Shown here: piece by piece, positions 26,096 through 35,276 of the stretch | How positions within the stretch are numbered: position 1 is the first letter of the stretch | Layout of the letters: each line of letters begins with the position of its first letter | Assembly: GCA_013204605.1 (NCBI GenBank) | Contig: JABMNI010000056.1 | Location: 1 to 64,000, forward strand | From: Ignavibacteria bacterium | GTDB lineage: Bacteria; Bacteroidota; Ignavibacteria; Kapaibacteriales; Kapaibacteriaceae | Direction of reading: 5' to 3' | DNA: 64,000 bases | Notes under the pieces: generated by a model | Database searches by the model: none | What the model saw: the letters and a program-made list of their open reading frames with translations, nothing else | What the model was told of the DNA's origin: nothing | Made by a program: the position numbers and the translations under genes

Positions 26096-26099
26096 TCTG

Positions 26100-26624
26100 A
26101 TGCCAACAATTGCAATGTTAATAATCGCACTCTTTACAACATGTTACACTTATGCTCAGGATTCGCAAGAATTCGCGGGCAAAGCACATAACGAAGTAGA
26201 GCGTGGTGATTTTACAAAGGCGATAGAGTTATACACAAGGGCTATCGAACTCGAAAACGACTTTTACTTATTCTACTTTAATCGGGCATCGTGCTACTTG
26301 AAAGTGAACGAACCCCTTTTAGCGTTGGCGGATTTGAATACAAGCATAGCGCTGGATTCAAACAGAATACCTACTCGTTTCCAGCGTGGAATAGTTTTGG
26401 CGCAACTCAAAAACTATGAAGCGGCCATCGCAGATATGTCGGTTGTGATTACCAGCGACTCAACAAATAGTGAAGCGTTACTAGTTGGTAAGGCGTACTT
26501 AGTGCGTGGCCGACTCCACCTCGACTTCGATTCGAACACTTCAGCAGCGTGCGCTGATTTGCACCAAGCCTTTGATGCGGGAGAAAAATCAGCATCGCAA
26601 TATTTCCCTGAAGAATGCAAATGA
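26100..26624 (+). CDS. secreted TPR-repeat protein
   Basis: 174 residues from ATG 26100 (the track start 25995 runs into the divergent gene). Signal peptide 'MPTIAMLIIALFTTCYTYAQ', then about three TPR units: 'AHNEVERGDFTKAIELYTRAIELENDFYLFYFNRASCYLKVNEPLLALADLNTSIALDSN' and 'RFQRGIVLAQLKNYEAAIADM'. A periplasmic protein-protein interaction module. Overlaps the next gene by ATGA, so it is probably made together with the propeller protein. Confidence 0.8.
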   Translation: MPTIAMLIIALFTTCYTYAQDSQEFAGKAHNEVERGDFTKAIELYTRAIELENDFYLFYFNRASCYLKVNEPLLALADLNTSIALDSNRIPTRFQRGIVLAQLKNYEAAIADMSVVITSDSTNSEALLVGKAYLVRGRLHLDFDSNTSAACADLHQAFDAGEKSASQYFPEECK

Positions 26625-28756
26625 AATTATTAGTCGAACAATATGTTTTCGCGTTTGTTGCTGTGTTTGTTGCTGTGTTTGTTACCGCGTTTCTTTTCGC
26701 TCTCAATATCGCGTCAGCTACCGACACTCGCTCGTTAGTACTCGAAGCTTCCGATGTGGTATCGGTGGTTCCCGGCGCCGGCAATTCGGTGCGTATGATT
26801 ACAAGGGGCTTTAAGGGATTTACTATTGATGCAAAAGGAAACTGGGTTGAGTTTCCGATGAAGATACAAACAGAAGAGACGCGAGTTTTTGTTCGACGCA
26901 TTTTGCACGTTGCGCCAATTGGCGAAAATGTATTGATGGCAGTGGGTCAGGTGATTCATGAGCTGACCAGCGGAGATGCATCTACTTCGATTCTCCGATC
27001 GACCGATGGCGGTGTGAATTGGAAGTCAGTACCACTCGGAAAAGATACATTGGCGTATGCGGATGGATTTAGATTATCGGAAGGCCAACACGTGTTTTTT
27101 CTTGACGGTGTTGGTAGGTATTGGTTTTCGAATGATTTGGGATTGACATGGGGATTCAAATTGTTTCCCAAACAAATTCAGCCCGGTGCCGTTTTGGAGC
27201 TTGACATGGTGAGTCCGCAAATGGGAGTTTGCTTGGACAGATTTCGAGGAGTACATTTCACCGTTGACGCATGGCAGAGTATTATAAAACCCCAGCGAGT
27301 AGAAGACTTAAACTACCCGGTTCAGCCCCTTTTACATAATCAAATTTCGTGGAACAGAGAATTTTTCATGTGGGATAATTCGTTGTACATGACGGACGGT
27401 AGAGATGTGTTTGTGTCGGGAATCGATAAGGTGAATTGGCGAAGATGGGATACAGTATTTCGCGTGGCAATGTGTTCGGATAGATCGGCAATTGTGTATT
27501 TGGATATAGAAGGACGAGTGTGGAGCAAGTTACCCGGAGGTGCAGATCCAGTGCTACTGGCATCGAATGTGTCGTTGTGTAATCTTCTTGATTTTAATCT
27601 CCAATTTGTTAGTGCGTATTCGGCCGATACAGGGCCTCAATTGATACGTAATGGGTCGAGCAATGCGCACCGTCCGTACACTACAGCAAAACCTATTAGT
27701 CCAACCGATCAAATTATAACGTTCAAGTCATCGCAGTGGATGGCAAAGAAAATTAGCACAGATGCAGCAATGGTTGATGTTTATTCCCGCCCACTTCCGA
27801 ATGGGGAATGGATAAGAGATACGGTGTTGCAAATTGGATCGAAAGAAATTTCCAAGCTTGGAAATGATTCGTTGTTGATTGGTGGGGTAGAAAATCAATT
27901 GGTCTACAACGTTAAAACCAGATCGGTGACTCCATACAAAGTGGTAAAGCCCCTTTCAGCATATTTAAAATCTCCAACGGCGAGCATTCGTGTATTGGTT
28001 GCGCGAGATGGTGACGATTCAACGCATGTGAAGTGGTGCGACTATAGGCTGCAAGGAAATTTATTTCGATGTGCGGAAATTGTAGACAGTAGCAAATTTG
28101 GAGTGAAGAGCGAATCGTTCTTCCATGACATCTCGAAAGCACAAATTGATCAGTTTTTGCAAGGTGCAAACGAAGAAAGAAACCGTCCACCTACGGTTAA
28201 AGACATCTCATACTCAGAGAGTGATGTAATAGAAATTAAGACAATGTTGGATACGGTGTTTATGTATGATGCGTATTTGGATACGTTGGATTTATATAGG
28301 ACACCACCCAATGCAGATGTTCATGCCAGATTGTTGAGATCGGATTTTTCGAATATTGTAGAGCGGATTTCGAGGGTATCGGACCAAGAGTTACTGATGG
28401 CCTTGCAATCTTGGCGCAGGTGGCCGACTGATGACGTATCGAAGTATCACATAGAATTTCAAAACCAATCCGGAAATTTGCTGGTAATGAAATTGGAACG
28501 AAACGATGAGGCGCATCCGCCACTCCTGATGCCATGGATACTATCATACGGCAGTAGTAGTTGGCTTTGGTACTCACGAAAAACGGCCGCCTTATATAGT
28601 GAGCTTCTTGCTAAAAAATTGGTTCCTGAATTATTTACCGAAATGAGCCGCACGGCGTGGTATTTTGCGGCTATTGCATCGTACTACGACGCAACGGAAC
28701 GCGGACGTTATCACCGATGGCTATCAAGGAAGGTAGTACCTGAATATGCGGATTAG
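26621..28756 (+). CDS. secreted beta-propeller protein, family A copy 2
   Basis: 711 residues from ATG 26621. Signal peptide to about residue 35, then BNR-like blades 'ILRSTDGGVNWKSVPLG' and 'FSNDLGLTWGFKLFP', then a C-terminal region (about 540-711) with 'YHIEFQNQSGNLLVMKLERN' and 'PPLLMPWILSYGSSSWLWYSRKTAALYSELLAKKLVPELF'. The same order and length are seen in the protein at 6004, whose C-terminus has 'YYIPWTIEYMDQKIVSYNVNLSQSIVSLLPERYV'; they are diverged paralogues. Function unknown. It lies in a run with a TPR protein and an MscS channel. Confidence 0.7.
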   Translation: MKLLVEQYVFAFVAVFVAVFVTAFLFALNIASATDTRSLVLEASDVVSVVPGAGNSVRMITRGFKGFTIDAKGNWVEFPMKIQTEETRVFVRRILHVAPIGENVLMAVGQVIHELTSGDASTSILRSTDGGVNWKSVPLGKDTLAYADGFRLSEGQHVFFLDGVGRYWFSNDLGLTWGFKLFPKQIQPGAVLELDMVSPQMGVCLDRFRGVHFTVDAWQSIIKPQRVEDLNYPVQPLLHNQISWNREFFMWDNSLYMTDGRDVFVSGIDKVNWRRWDTVFRVAMCSDRSAIVYLDIEGRVWSKLPGGADPVLLASNVSLCNLLDFNLQFVSAYSADTGPQLIRNGSSNAHRPYTTAKPISPTDQIITFKSSQWMAKKISTDAAMVDVYSRPLPNGEWIRDTVLQIGSKEISKLGNDSLLIGGVENQLVYNVKTRSVTPYKVVKPLSAYLKSPTASIRVLVARDGDDSTHVKWCDYRLQGNLFRCAEIVDSSKFGVKSESFFHDISKAQIDQFLQGANEERNRPPTVKDISYSESDVIEIKTMLDTVFMYDAYLDTLDLYRTPPNADVHARLLRSDFSNIVERISRVSDQELLMALQSWRRWPTDDVSKYHIEFQNQSGNLLVMKLERNDEAHPPLLMPWILSYGSSSWLWYSRKTAALYSELLAKKLVPELFTEMSRTAWYFAAIASYYDATERGRYHRWLSRKVVPEYAD

Positions 28757-30437
28757 GGCAATTCTGTCCATTTATCGCAGTGTATGCATTGCGATATTTA
28801 GTTTGGTTGTTATGGTTGGTGCCACGTACGCTCAGCCAAGAAAGCCTGTTGTTCAGCCTGATGTGACCGTACTAGCGGCGTTGCCTGCCGTTGTAGTTGC
28901 GGATTCTATGCGCTCGGACGCGTTGAGACTTATAGAGCCTACGGCAACTGTGAAAGTTTTCGGTCGCGATATTGTTACGCTTCGCGGCAACATTGCCGGC
29001 GTGGCGCCGAAGCAACGCGCCTCGGTTGCAGCGGATAGGATTGTTCATGCGCTCGAGAATATGCCTACCGGTGTGGTGAGTACGAAAATTGTTTCAGACG
29101 GCGAAAGCGTTTTTATCGACAACACTCTTGTAGTGTTTCTTGCAAACAGTGACGTAGATGTTTCTTCTGGAGAGTCGCTCCATTTTCTTACGCAACGCAC
29201 TTCCGAGCAACTCCAATTGTTAGTGGTCGAGTATCAAGAACAACGGAGTTTACCTGACATACTTTTGGCAATTGGGCTTACAATTCTAGCAACCGTAGCG
29301 TTTATAATTCTACTAAGAGTATTGTTCATGGCCCGGGGTGTGGTTGTGAAGCGAGTTATGCACTCGGTGAATCAGCGTGTAAAGGTTGCGCACATGCGCG
29401 ACCTTATGTCGACGTCGAAAATGCTCCCCATGGTGCTTGCCAGATTAGTGTCGATATCTGCCTACGCAGCTAGCGCTGTGATGTCATACATATACGCAAC
29501 GTTTGTGCTAAACAGATTTCCTATTACCCGGCCTTGGGGCGAGGGAATGAGTGATGCAATTATAGATGTAATTGGAGTAATAGTATCGTCGATAATTGCA
29601 GCTGTTCCAAATCTCGCCTTCGTGGTTGTGATAATTATTGTGGCAAGATTCACACAAAGATTTGTAGCAAAGGTGTTCGACAAAATAGAAGACGGCACGA
29701 TACAGATTTCAATGATTAGTGTCGAAACAATTACACCTACACGCAGAATTACCGCCGTTCTAATTTGGCTTTTTGCTATCGCCGTTATTTACCCCTTTCT
29801 TCCTGGTGCGCAAAGCGATGCGTTTAAAGGCGTGAGTGTTTTGTTTGGCTTAATGATTTCGTTGGGTGCAAGTGGAATTGTTGGGCAGGGAATGTCGGGT
29901 TTAATCTTACTGTACCTGCGTACTGTTCGTACCGGCGAACTCATTACCGTAGGCGAGATAACGGGTACCGTTTTGAAGATTGGTTTCTTCAATACTCGAA
30001 TTCAAACTTCATTTCGCGAAGAAGTTACGTTAGCAAATTCGGTGCTGATGAATTCAACTATCATTAATCACAGCCGTTTTCAAGAAGGTCAAGTTGCACA
30101 CACAACGGCAGTGACCATAGGATATGACACACCGTGGCGTCAGGTACATGAAATGTTACATCAGGCAGCTGTAGATTGTGAGCTAGTATCCACTGAGCCC
30201 CCTCCCAGCATTGCTCAAACATCACTGCGGGATTTTTATGTTGAGTATAAAATGACGGTATTGCTTATCGATCCGCTGCAACGGTTGGAGGCGATAACGC
30301 AACTCCACGGAAAAATTCAAGACGTGTTTAATCGCAATGGTGTACAAATCATGAGTCCGAATTACATTGCCGACCCCGCTTCAAACAAAATAGTTCCACC
30401 ACCAGCATGGAATCCGGGATTAAAAAGTTCGGAGTAA
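28746..30437 (+). CDS. MscS-family mechanosensitive channel with periplasmic N-terminal domain
   Basis: 563 residues: signal peptide, a periplasmic region (about 30-170) with a BON-like stretch 'TVKVFGRDIVTLRGNIAGV', several membrane helices (about 178-380), then the MscS pore and beta domain: 'MISLGASGIVGQGMSGLILLYLRTVRTGELITVGEITGTVLKIGFFNTRIQTSFREEVTLANSVLMNSTIINHSR'. The glycine-rich pore helix and the beta-domain order are standard. Releases solutes on hypo-osmotic shock. Overlaps the preceding gene by 11 bp and the following one by 31 bp. Confidence 0.9.
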   Translation: MRIRAILSIYRSVCIAIFSLVVMVGATYAQPRKPVVQPDVTVLAALPAVVVADSMRSDALRLIEPTATVKVFGRDIVTLRGNIAGVAPKQRASVAADRIVHALENMPTGVVSTKIVSDGESVFIDNTLVVFLANSDVDVSSGESLHFLTQRTSEQLQLLVVEYQEQRSLPDILLAIGLTILATVAFIILLRVLFMARGVVVKRVMHSVNQRVKVAHMRDLMSTSKMLPMVLARLVSISAYAASAVMSYIYATFVLNRFPITRPWGEGMSDAIIDVIGVIVSSIIAAVPNLAFVVVIIIVARFTQRFVAKVFDKIEDGTIQISMISVETITPTRRITAVLIWLFAIAVIYPFLPGAQSDAFKGVSVLFGLMISLGASGIVGQGMSGLILLYLRTVRTGELITVGEITGTVLKIGFFNTRIQTSFREEVTLANSVLMNSTIINHSRFQEGQVAHTTAVTIGYDTPWRQVHEMLHQAAVDCELVSTEPPPSIAQTSLRDFYVEYKMTVLLIDPLQRLEAITQLHGKIQDVFNRNGVQIMSPNYIADPASNKIVPPPAWNPGLKSSE

Positions 30438-31297
30438 TATTTTTCCTTTTGTTTGCGCTTGAGTGCTCGGCGCAAAAAATGCATCCGCCAATTATTAACG
30501 TGCGTCATGCTACAGCAGAGTTTATTTGCGACGATTACAATCCGTGGTTTGTAGTGAAGGGTGTTCGAGTTTCCGGCAAATACGATACGTTAAAAGCCGT
30601 TGTGCAAACTTCTACAATTCGCAGCGTGGGCCAAGACTACAACCGGTTCAAAGCTGTTGTTGATTCGATAGTTGATATCGGCGAGGTGCCCGACTCATTA
30701 ATCATGGCCATCACTGGTAGCTCCACGCACGAGCTCGCAATATTTATGCACCTCGATGGAAAGGGGCTTCCCCTGCCCGCCGATAGTGTGCGCGGCGCCG
30801 CCCGCTTGACAGTGAGTGCCGCATTTTGGAATGGCACTGATTGGGTTGGTACCACCAGTGAGGTTTTTCAAGCGCACGTTATGAACGTCCCCATTGCCAA
30901 ACCCCGCGTGCGAATGCCCGCTGATAAAAACGTGAAAATTGTGAACGCCGCCGATCCCACATTCAGTGTTAAGGGGCTAGTTGTTTCGGTGCCCGAAGCT
31001 GCAATTGTGGATGGTGTGCGAGACACGCGAGATTGCCAATTGGATGCCGTTGAAGTTGTGGTATCATCAGTAAAACTTAAGGACGGATTAAATCAAAGAT
31101 TCTCCGTTAACGCCGTATACTCACTCACCGAGCAAGGCGTCCCGGAATTGTTGTGCCGAATAATTGCACCCATCCTCCCATTTCAACAAGGAACCTTAAG
31201 CGGCACTGTCACGTTCTCTATAAAGTCGAGATTGCTCTACCGCGGCGTACCAGGTCCGCACCGCACGGTTCCGCTAACGATAAACATCAATGGCTAG
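30407..31297 (+). CDS. secreted protein of unknown function
   Basis: 296 residues, signal peptide 'KFGVIFFLLFALECSAQ', then a beta-rich sequence with no family I recognise. Two halves look alike: 'NPWFVVKGVRVSG' / 'DPTFSVKGLVVSV' and 'LKAVVQTSTI' / 'LDAVEVVVSSV', which suggests two repeated Ig-like or jelly-roll domains. Start overlaps the MscS gene by 31 bp, so it is in the same operon. It carries two ARGGGGCT motifs. Confidence 0.6.
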   Translation: MESGIKKFGVIFFLLFALECSAQKMHPPIINVRHATAEFICDDYNPWFVVKGVRVSGKYDTLKAVVQTSTIRSVGQDYNRFKAVVDSIVDIGEVPDSLIMAITGSSTHELAIFMHLDGKGLPLPADSVRGAARLTVSAAFWNGTDWVGTTSEVFQAHVMNVPIAKPRVRMPADKNVKIVNAADPTFSVKGLVVSVPEAAIVDGVRDTRDCQLDAVEVVVSSVKLKDGLNQRFSVNAVYSLTEQGVPELLCRIIAPILPFQQGTLSGTVTFSIKSRLLYRGVPGPHRTVPLTINING

Positions 31298-31302
31298 TGA
31301 AG

Positions 31303-31390
31303 CCCAATGTGGAAATGTGGAAATTTGAGAATGCCAATGCCAAACAACAATTAATAATTGTTAATTGCAAATTGCTAATTGAATTAATTC
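31303..31390. repeat. AATGTGGAAATGTGGAAATTTGAG plus AATTGTTAATTG repeats
   Basis: Short copy of the 23.6-kb repeat family followed by near-palindromic AATTAATAATTGTTAATTGCAAATTGCTAATTG. Both repeat types recur elsewhere in the window (49.35-49.44 kb for the second). Confidence 0.7.
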
Positions 31391-31393
31391 CGT

Positions 31394-31401
31394 TAGTTTT
31401 G
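31394..31401 (+). promoter_or_regulatory. candidate -7 element TAGTTTTG
   Basis: Perfect TAnnTTTG, 26 bp before ATG 31428 of a small lipoprotein gene and possibly the promoter of the Ehr-like operon behind it. Confidence 0.4.
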
Positions 31402-31427
31402 TATTGATAGACTTTCGCTTTAGAACA

Positions 31428-31742
31428 ATGCCCTCGCTAATTACCATACTTCTCGTAATACTTACAACAGCCGGATGCATTTCAGCTGCGGTAGGAACGG
31501 GTACACAGAAGAGTGGTAAGACAACGTTTACAACACAGAACGTTAAGCACCGCCCTTCTGTGGCCGAAGCTGAACAAACAGAAATTGAGTTAGAGCGTTT
31601 AAAGTGCTTGTCAACTCGTGTTATTGCAGAGTTCATTTTAACTGAAAATGTAAAAGTAGTTTGTACCGCTGAGTACAACTCGGAAGTAAGCGCAGCACTG
31701 CACGACGTGTATTTTGCTAGGCTTCATACCCTCCTCATATAG
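31428..31742 (+). CDS. small lipoprotein of unknown function
   Basis: 104 residues from ATG 31428. 'MPSLITILLVILTTAGCISAA' is a lipoprotein signal with Cys at about 17. The mature part is charged with one Cys and no recognised domain. It lies 88 bp before the complex-I-like operon; whether it belongs to it is unclear. Confidence 0.55.
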   Translation: MPSLITILLVILTTAGCISAAVGTGTQKSGKTTFTTQNVKHRPSVAEAEQTEIELERLKCLSTRVIAEFILTENVKVVCTAEYNSEVSAALHDVYFARLHTLLI

Positions 31743-31830
31743 ACTGAAGTAATAGCCCAGTCTGCAGCCACGCTGCTTGCTTGACAAACTCAAGCCTCCC
31801 AAAATATTAACATTTCAAATCTGGATCTTT

Positions 31831-33735
31831 ATGTCAATGAAGTTCGGCTTCATAGTAGCCGTTGCATTCTCCATTGTTCTAGCCGTTATTACCTCCGTTT
31901 GGGTAATGCCCGCATTTAGTGGGGTTACTACGCTGACGGTTACGATTGGAAATCTGGTGTTGCATGCCGATGCTATTTCCGCTGGCATGACGCTACTCAT
32001 CAACACAGGCGTAATCCTCGGCGCACTGTATGGCGTGCTCTACCTAGCCCCTTACAAAAACAAATCCGGTACCGAAGTTTTCATTCATGCGGCGTCGTTT
32101 TTTGCGCTGCACATTTCCATGCTTTTTGTGGTGTATATGCGCGACGTGGTAAGCCTGCTGATTTGGTGGGAGGTGATGTCGGTATCGTCGTTCTTCCTGG
32201 TACTGTTCGACGGTCACCGCGCCAAGGTCCGCGAAGCCGCCATTTCGTACATCGTTCAAATGCACGTGGGTGCAGCCTGTATTTTGGCAGGGGGCTCTGT
32301 GTTGTTTGCAACTACGGGCAGTTGGGAGTTTTCGGCAATTCAAACGCTGGCGGTTGGGAGTGAAGCGTGGTGGTGGGTGTTCGGACTCATGATTACGGGT
32401 TTTTCTATGAAGGCGGGTCTTGTGCCGTTGCATTCGTGGTTGCCCAATGCGCACCCCGCAGCCCCCTCGCATGTGTCGGGCGTGATGTCGGGCGTGATGA
32501 TCAAGCTCGGGATTTACGGAATTGTTCGAATGCTATGGCTGAGCAATTCGCCCTCGGAATCGCTTGGTATGGTGCTGCTTGTGGCTGGTGCCGTTACTGC
32601 CGTGTATGGAATTTTAAAAGCAACCGTGCAGACAGATTTGAAGCGTTTGTTGGCGTATTCGAGCATCGAAAACATGGGACTTTTAGTGATGAGTATTGGT
32701 ATGGCCGAAGTTGCAACAGCGCTCAACTCGCCGGTAGTGGCAGCGTTTGCATGGTGCGCCGTAGTGCTACATGCGGTGGTGCACATGCTGGCAAAGACAA
32801 TGTTGTTTCAGGGTGCAGGAAATATTTATGCAGCAACGCACTCCAGAAATTTGAACGACCTTGGTGGACTGGTGCACCGAATGCCGAAGACCGTTCTACT
32901 TATCACAGTTTCGGGAATTGTGATATGCGGTCTGCCGCCCTTTGGAGCCTTCGCATCGGAATTCCTGATGTACAGCGCCGGTATTCGCGGAATGTGGATT
33001 GAAAATGTTTCGAGTAGCATTGTCTATTTAGCTGCTGTTGTTGCTATGTGCGTGGCAGGGGGCTTGGCAATAATTGCTTTCACAAAGGCAATTGGTATTG
33101 GACTACTTGGCACTGCACGCACTCCGCAGGCACTACATGCAGAAGAGCGGTCCAAGCTTATGCTGATGCCGCAATACCTAGCACTAATTTTTGTTGTAGC
33201 CATCGCGGTGTATCCGCAAGGAATTGTTGATGCTACGTACGGAGTGCTTTCGAATCTTTCCGGTGGACTTGATCTAACAGGCGCAAGAGCATCGTTAGTA
33301 AATATTGGACAGGTGAACATTGTGCTGTTGTTGGGAACGACGATAGTGTTTGGCTTGCGCCGCATTGCGCGCAGCAACACCATCATCGAACGAGGTCCAA
33401 CATGGGGCTGCGGCTTCACCGCCGGCGATTCGCGCGTGCAGTACACGGCTACTACCTATGGTGACAGCATCAATGAAATTGCCGGCGGGAAAATTGGAAT
33501 TGTGCACGATTATCATGCGCTGAATTCCGAAGATGTTTTTCCGCGCACTAGGTGGTATACCTCGCACGAAGTTGATATCGTAGAACTCTCCGTTGTCAAA
33601 AAAATCACACATGCCATTAGCCGAGGAATTCAGCGAATAGCAATTGTACAAACCGGCAGCATCCGCGCCTACATCTCTTATGCGTTTGTTTTCATTCTTG
33701 GAATTGCGCTGCTAACTGTGATGGGGGCTTTATGA
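31831..33735 (+). CDS. hyfB: HyfB-like proton-translocating antiporter-type subunit (NuoL/M/N family)
   Basis: 634 residues from ATG 31831 (the track start is a TTG 18 codons earlier). About 14-16 membrane helices. Channel residues of the antiporter-like subunits are in place: Glu in 'SLLIWWEVMSVSSFFLVLF', Lys in 'TGFSMKAGLVPLHSWLPNAHPAAPSHVSGVMSGVMIKLGIYG' and Lys in 'QTDLKRLLAYSSIENMGLL'. In HyfB/complex I these conduct protons. First gene of a tight run of six complex-related genes; overlaps the next by ATGA. Confidence 0.9.
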   Translation: MSMKFGFIVAVAFSIVLAVITSVWVMPAFSGVTTLTVTIGNLVLHADAISAGMTLLINTGVILGALYGVLYLAPYKNKSGTEVFIHAASFFALHISMLFVVYMRDVVSLLIWWEVMSVSSFFLVLFDGHRAKVREAAISYIVQMHVGAACILAGGSVLFATTGSWEFSAIQTLAVGSEAWWWVFGLMITGFSMKAGLVPLHSWLPNAHPAAPSHVSGVMSGVMIKLGIYGIVRMLWLSNSPSESLGMVLLVAGAVTAVYGILKATVQTDLKRLLAYSSIENMGLLVMSIGMAEVATALNSPVVAAFAWCAVVLHAVVHMLAKTMLFQGAGNIYAATHSRNLNDLGGLVHRMPKTVLLITVSGIVICGLPPFGAFASEFLMYSAGIRGMWIENVSSSIVYLAAVVAMCVAGGLAIIAFTKAIGIGLLGTARTPQALHAEERSKLMLMPQYLALIFVVAIAVYPQGIVDATYGVLSNLSGGLDLTGARASLVNIGQVNIVLLLGTTIVFGLRRIARSNTIIERGPTWGCGFTAGDSRVQYTATTYGDSINEIAGGKIGIVHDYHALNSEDVFPRTRWYTSHEVDIVELSVVKKITHAISRGIQRIAIVQTGSIRAYISYAFVFILGIALLTVMGAL

Positions 33736-34643
33736 TAACTGTAATTGTGGTATGTGTGTTCGGATTGGTTTTTCTTGGAATAATCAATCGCGCAAAAAGT
33801 GTATTTGGTGGTCGTATTGGTCCTCGTGCTGTTCAGAGTATTTGGGATGTGGTACGGCTGTTCAAAAAGGGAAGTGTGATTAGCACCACCACCAGTTCCA
33901 TATTCCAGTTAGCCCCCTCCATTTCGTTTGTGTGTGTGATTGTCGCTACGCTGCTTATACCGTTTGGACCCTATCCTGCGGTGATGCATTTCGATTACGA
34001 CGTGGTGCTGTTTGCCTACGTGCTTGCGCTGTCGAGATTCGTGATGATTATTGCTGCGCTTGATACGGGTAGTCCGTTTCAGGGCATGGGTGCAAATCGC
34101 GAGGGTCTGTACGGCATGCTGGTCGAGCCGGCATTCTTTGTGCTTTTTGGATCGCTATCGTTGTTTACCGGTCACACCTCATTCACCGACATGTTCCGTG
34201 AGTTGCATCTAGGTGGGGGAGTATCATACATGATGGCCGGACTTGCAGCCTACATTGTAATACAAACGGCAATGATCGAGAGCAGTCGGTTACCGGTTGA
34301 CGATCCAAAAACTCACCTCGAGTTGACGATGATTCATGAGGTGATGATTCTTGATCACAGCGGATTCGATCTTGGATTAATCACGGTAACTAGCGGATTA
34401 AAATTTGCCATGTACGGCGTGATGCTCACCAACTTCTTTTTGCCTCATAACGTGTGGCTTCCCATTGCGCTTGCAATTGGAATTGTTGTGCAGTTCGCAT
34501 TTGCAATTACTGCCGGTGGCTTGGAATCATTCCGCGCCCGATTTAAAATGACCCGAAATCCGCAGTTCATTATTACGCTCACCTCGATTGCCATGCTGGT
34601 GTATTTCAGCGTGTTAATTCTTATGCACAAGATTGGAATGTGA
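33732..34643 (+). CDS. hyfC: HyfC-like membrane subunit (NuoH family)
   Basis: 303 residues, about eight helices. NuoH/HyfC signatures: 'GRIGPRAVQSIWDVVRLFKKGSVIS', 'GSPFQGMGANREGLYGMLVEPAFFVLF' and 'ESSRLPVDDPKTHLELTMIHEVMILDHSGFDLGLI' (acidic residues at the quinone-cavity/E-channel side). This subunit joins the soluble arm to the proton pumps. Coupled to its neighbours by ATGA upstream and one base downstream. Confidence 0.92.
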   Translation: MITVIVVCVFGLVFLGIINRAKSVFGGRIGPRAVQSIWDVVRLFKKGSVISTTTSSIFQLAPSISFVCVIVATLLIPFGPYPAVMHFDYDVVLFAYVLALSRFVMIIAALDTGSPFQGMGANREGLYGMLVEPAFFVLFGSLSLFTGHTSFTDMFRELHLGGGVSYMMAGLAAYIVIQTAMIESSRLPVDDPKTHLELTMIHEVMILDHSGFDLGLITVTSGLKFAMYGVMLTNFFLPHNVWLPIALAIGIVVQFAFAITAGGLESFRARFKMTRNPQFIITLTSIAMLVYFSVLILMHKIGM

Positions 34644-34644
34644 T

Positions 34645-35274
34645 ATGATTAGTGTAATGATTCTGCTCTTCGTTATCACACTGGTGTACATAGCCGTGTC
34701 TGACAGACTAGTCTCCATGGTACGGCTGCTTTCCTTGCAAGGTGTGTTATTGTTTGTTGTTGCAATTCTAGAATTGCACAAGGTAGATGCCCTAAACTTC
34801 GGCTTCATTATCGCCGAAACGTTGTTGGTGAAAGGCGTTGTACTACCGTACTTGCTTTTTCGAACCATAAAGAAAAACAAACTAGAGCGAGAAACAAATC
34901 TCACTGTGTCACCCATACTGTCACTCATCATTGTATCTGGTTTTGTGTTTGGCAGTTTTCTAATGGGGTTCACCTTGCACGATCATCACATCAAGGTTGG
35001 GTATTTCACGGCTTCGGTGTCGGCGCTACTCACCGGACTCTTCATTGTGGTGGCGCGTCAAAAAATTGTGACTCATGTAATGGGCTATCTGGTTCTCGAG
35101 AATGGAATATTTCTACTCTCGCTTGCCGTTGGAAATGAAATGCCCCTTGCCGTAAATACTGCAATCTTACTCGATCTTCTCTCCAGCGTGTTGCTGTTAG
35201 CGTTCCTCGTTGACGCTGTAGGCAAGACGTTCAAAACAACTGATGTGCACGAACTAAACGAATTGACAGATTAA
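34645..35274 (+). CDS. hyfE: HyfE-like membrane subunit (NuoK-related)
   Basis: 209 residues from ATG 34645; the track's TTG 34633 overlaps the previous gene. Six to seven helices with 'FGFIIAETLLVKGVVLPYLLFRTIKK' and 'VMGYLVLENGIFLLSLAVGNEMP', the HyfE hallmarks with a buried Glu in 'LVLENG' as in NuoK. It is found only in hydrogenase-4-type and related complexes, not in respiratory complex I, which helps place this operon. Confidence 0.88.
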   Translation: MISVMILLFVITLVYIAVSDRLVSMVRLLSLQGVLLFVVAILELHKVDALNFGFIIAETLLVKGVVLPYLLFRTIKKNKLERETNLTVSPILSLIIVSGFVFGSFLMGFTLHDHHIKVGYFTASVSALLTGLFIVVARQKIVTHVMGYLVLENGIFLLSLAVGNEMPLAVNTAILLDLLSSVLLLAFLVDAVGKTFKTTDVHELNELTD

Positions 35275-35276
35275 GA

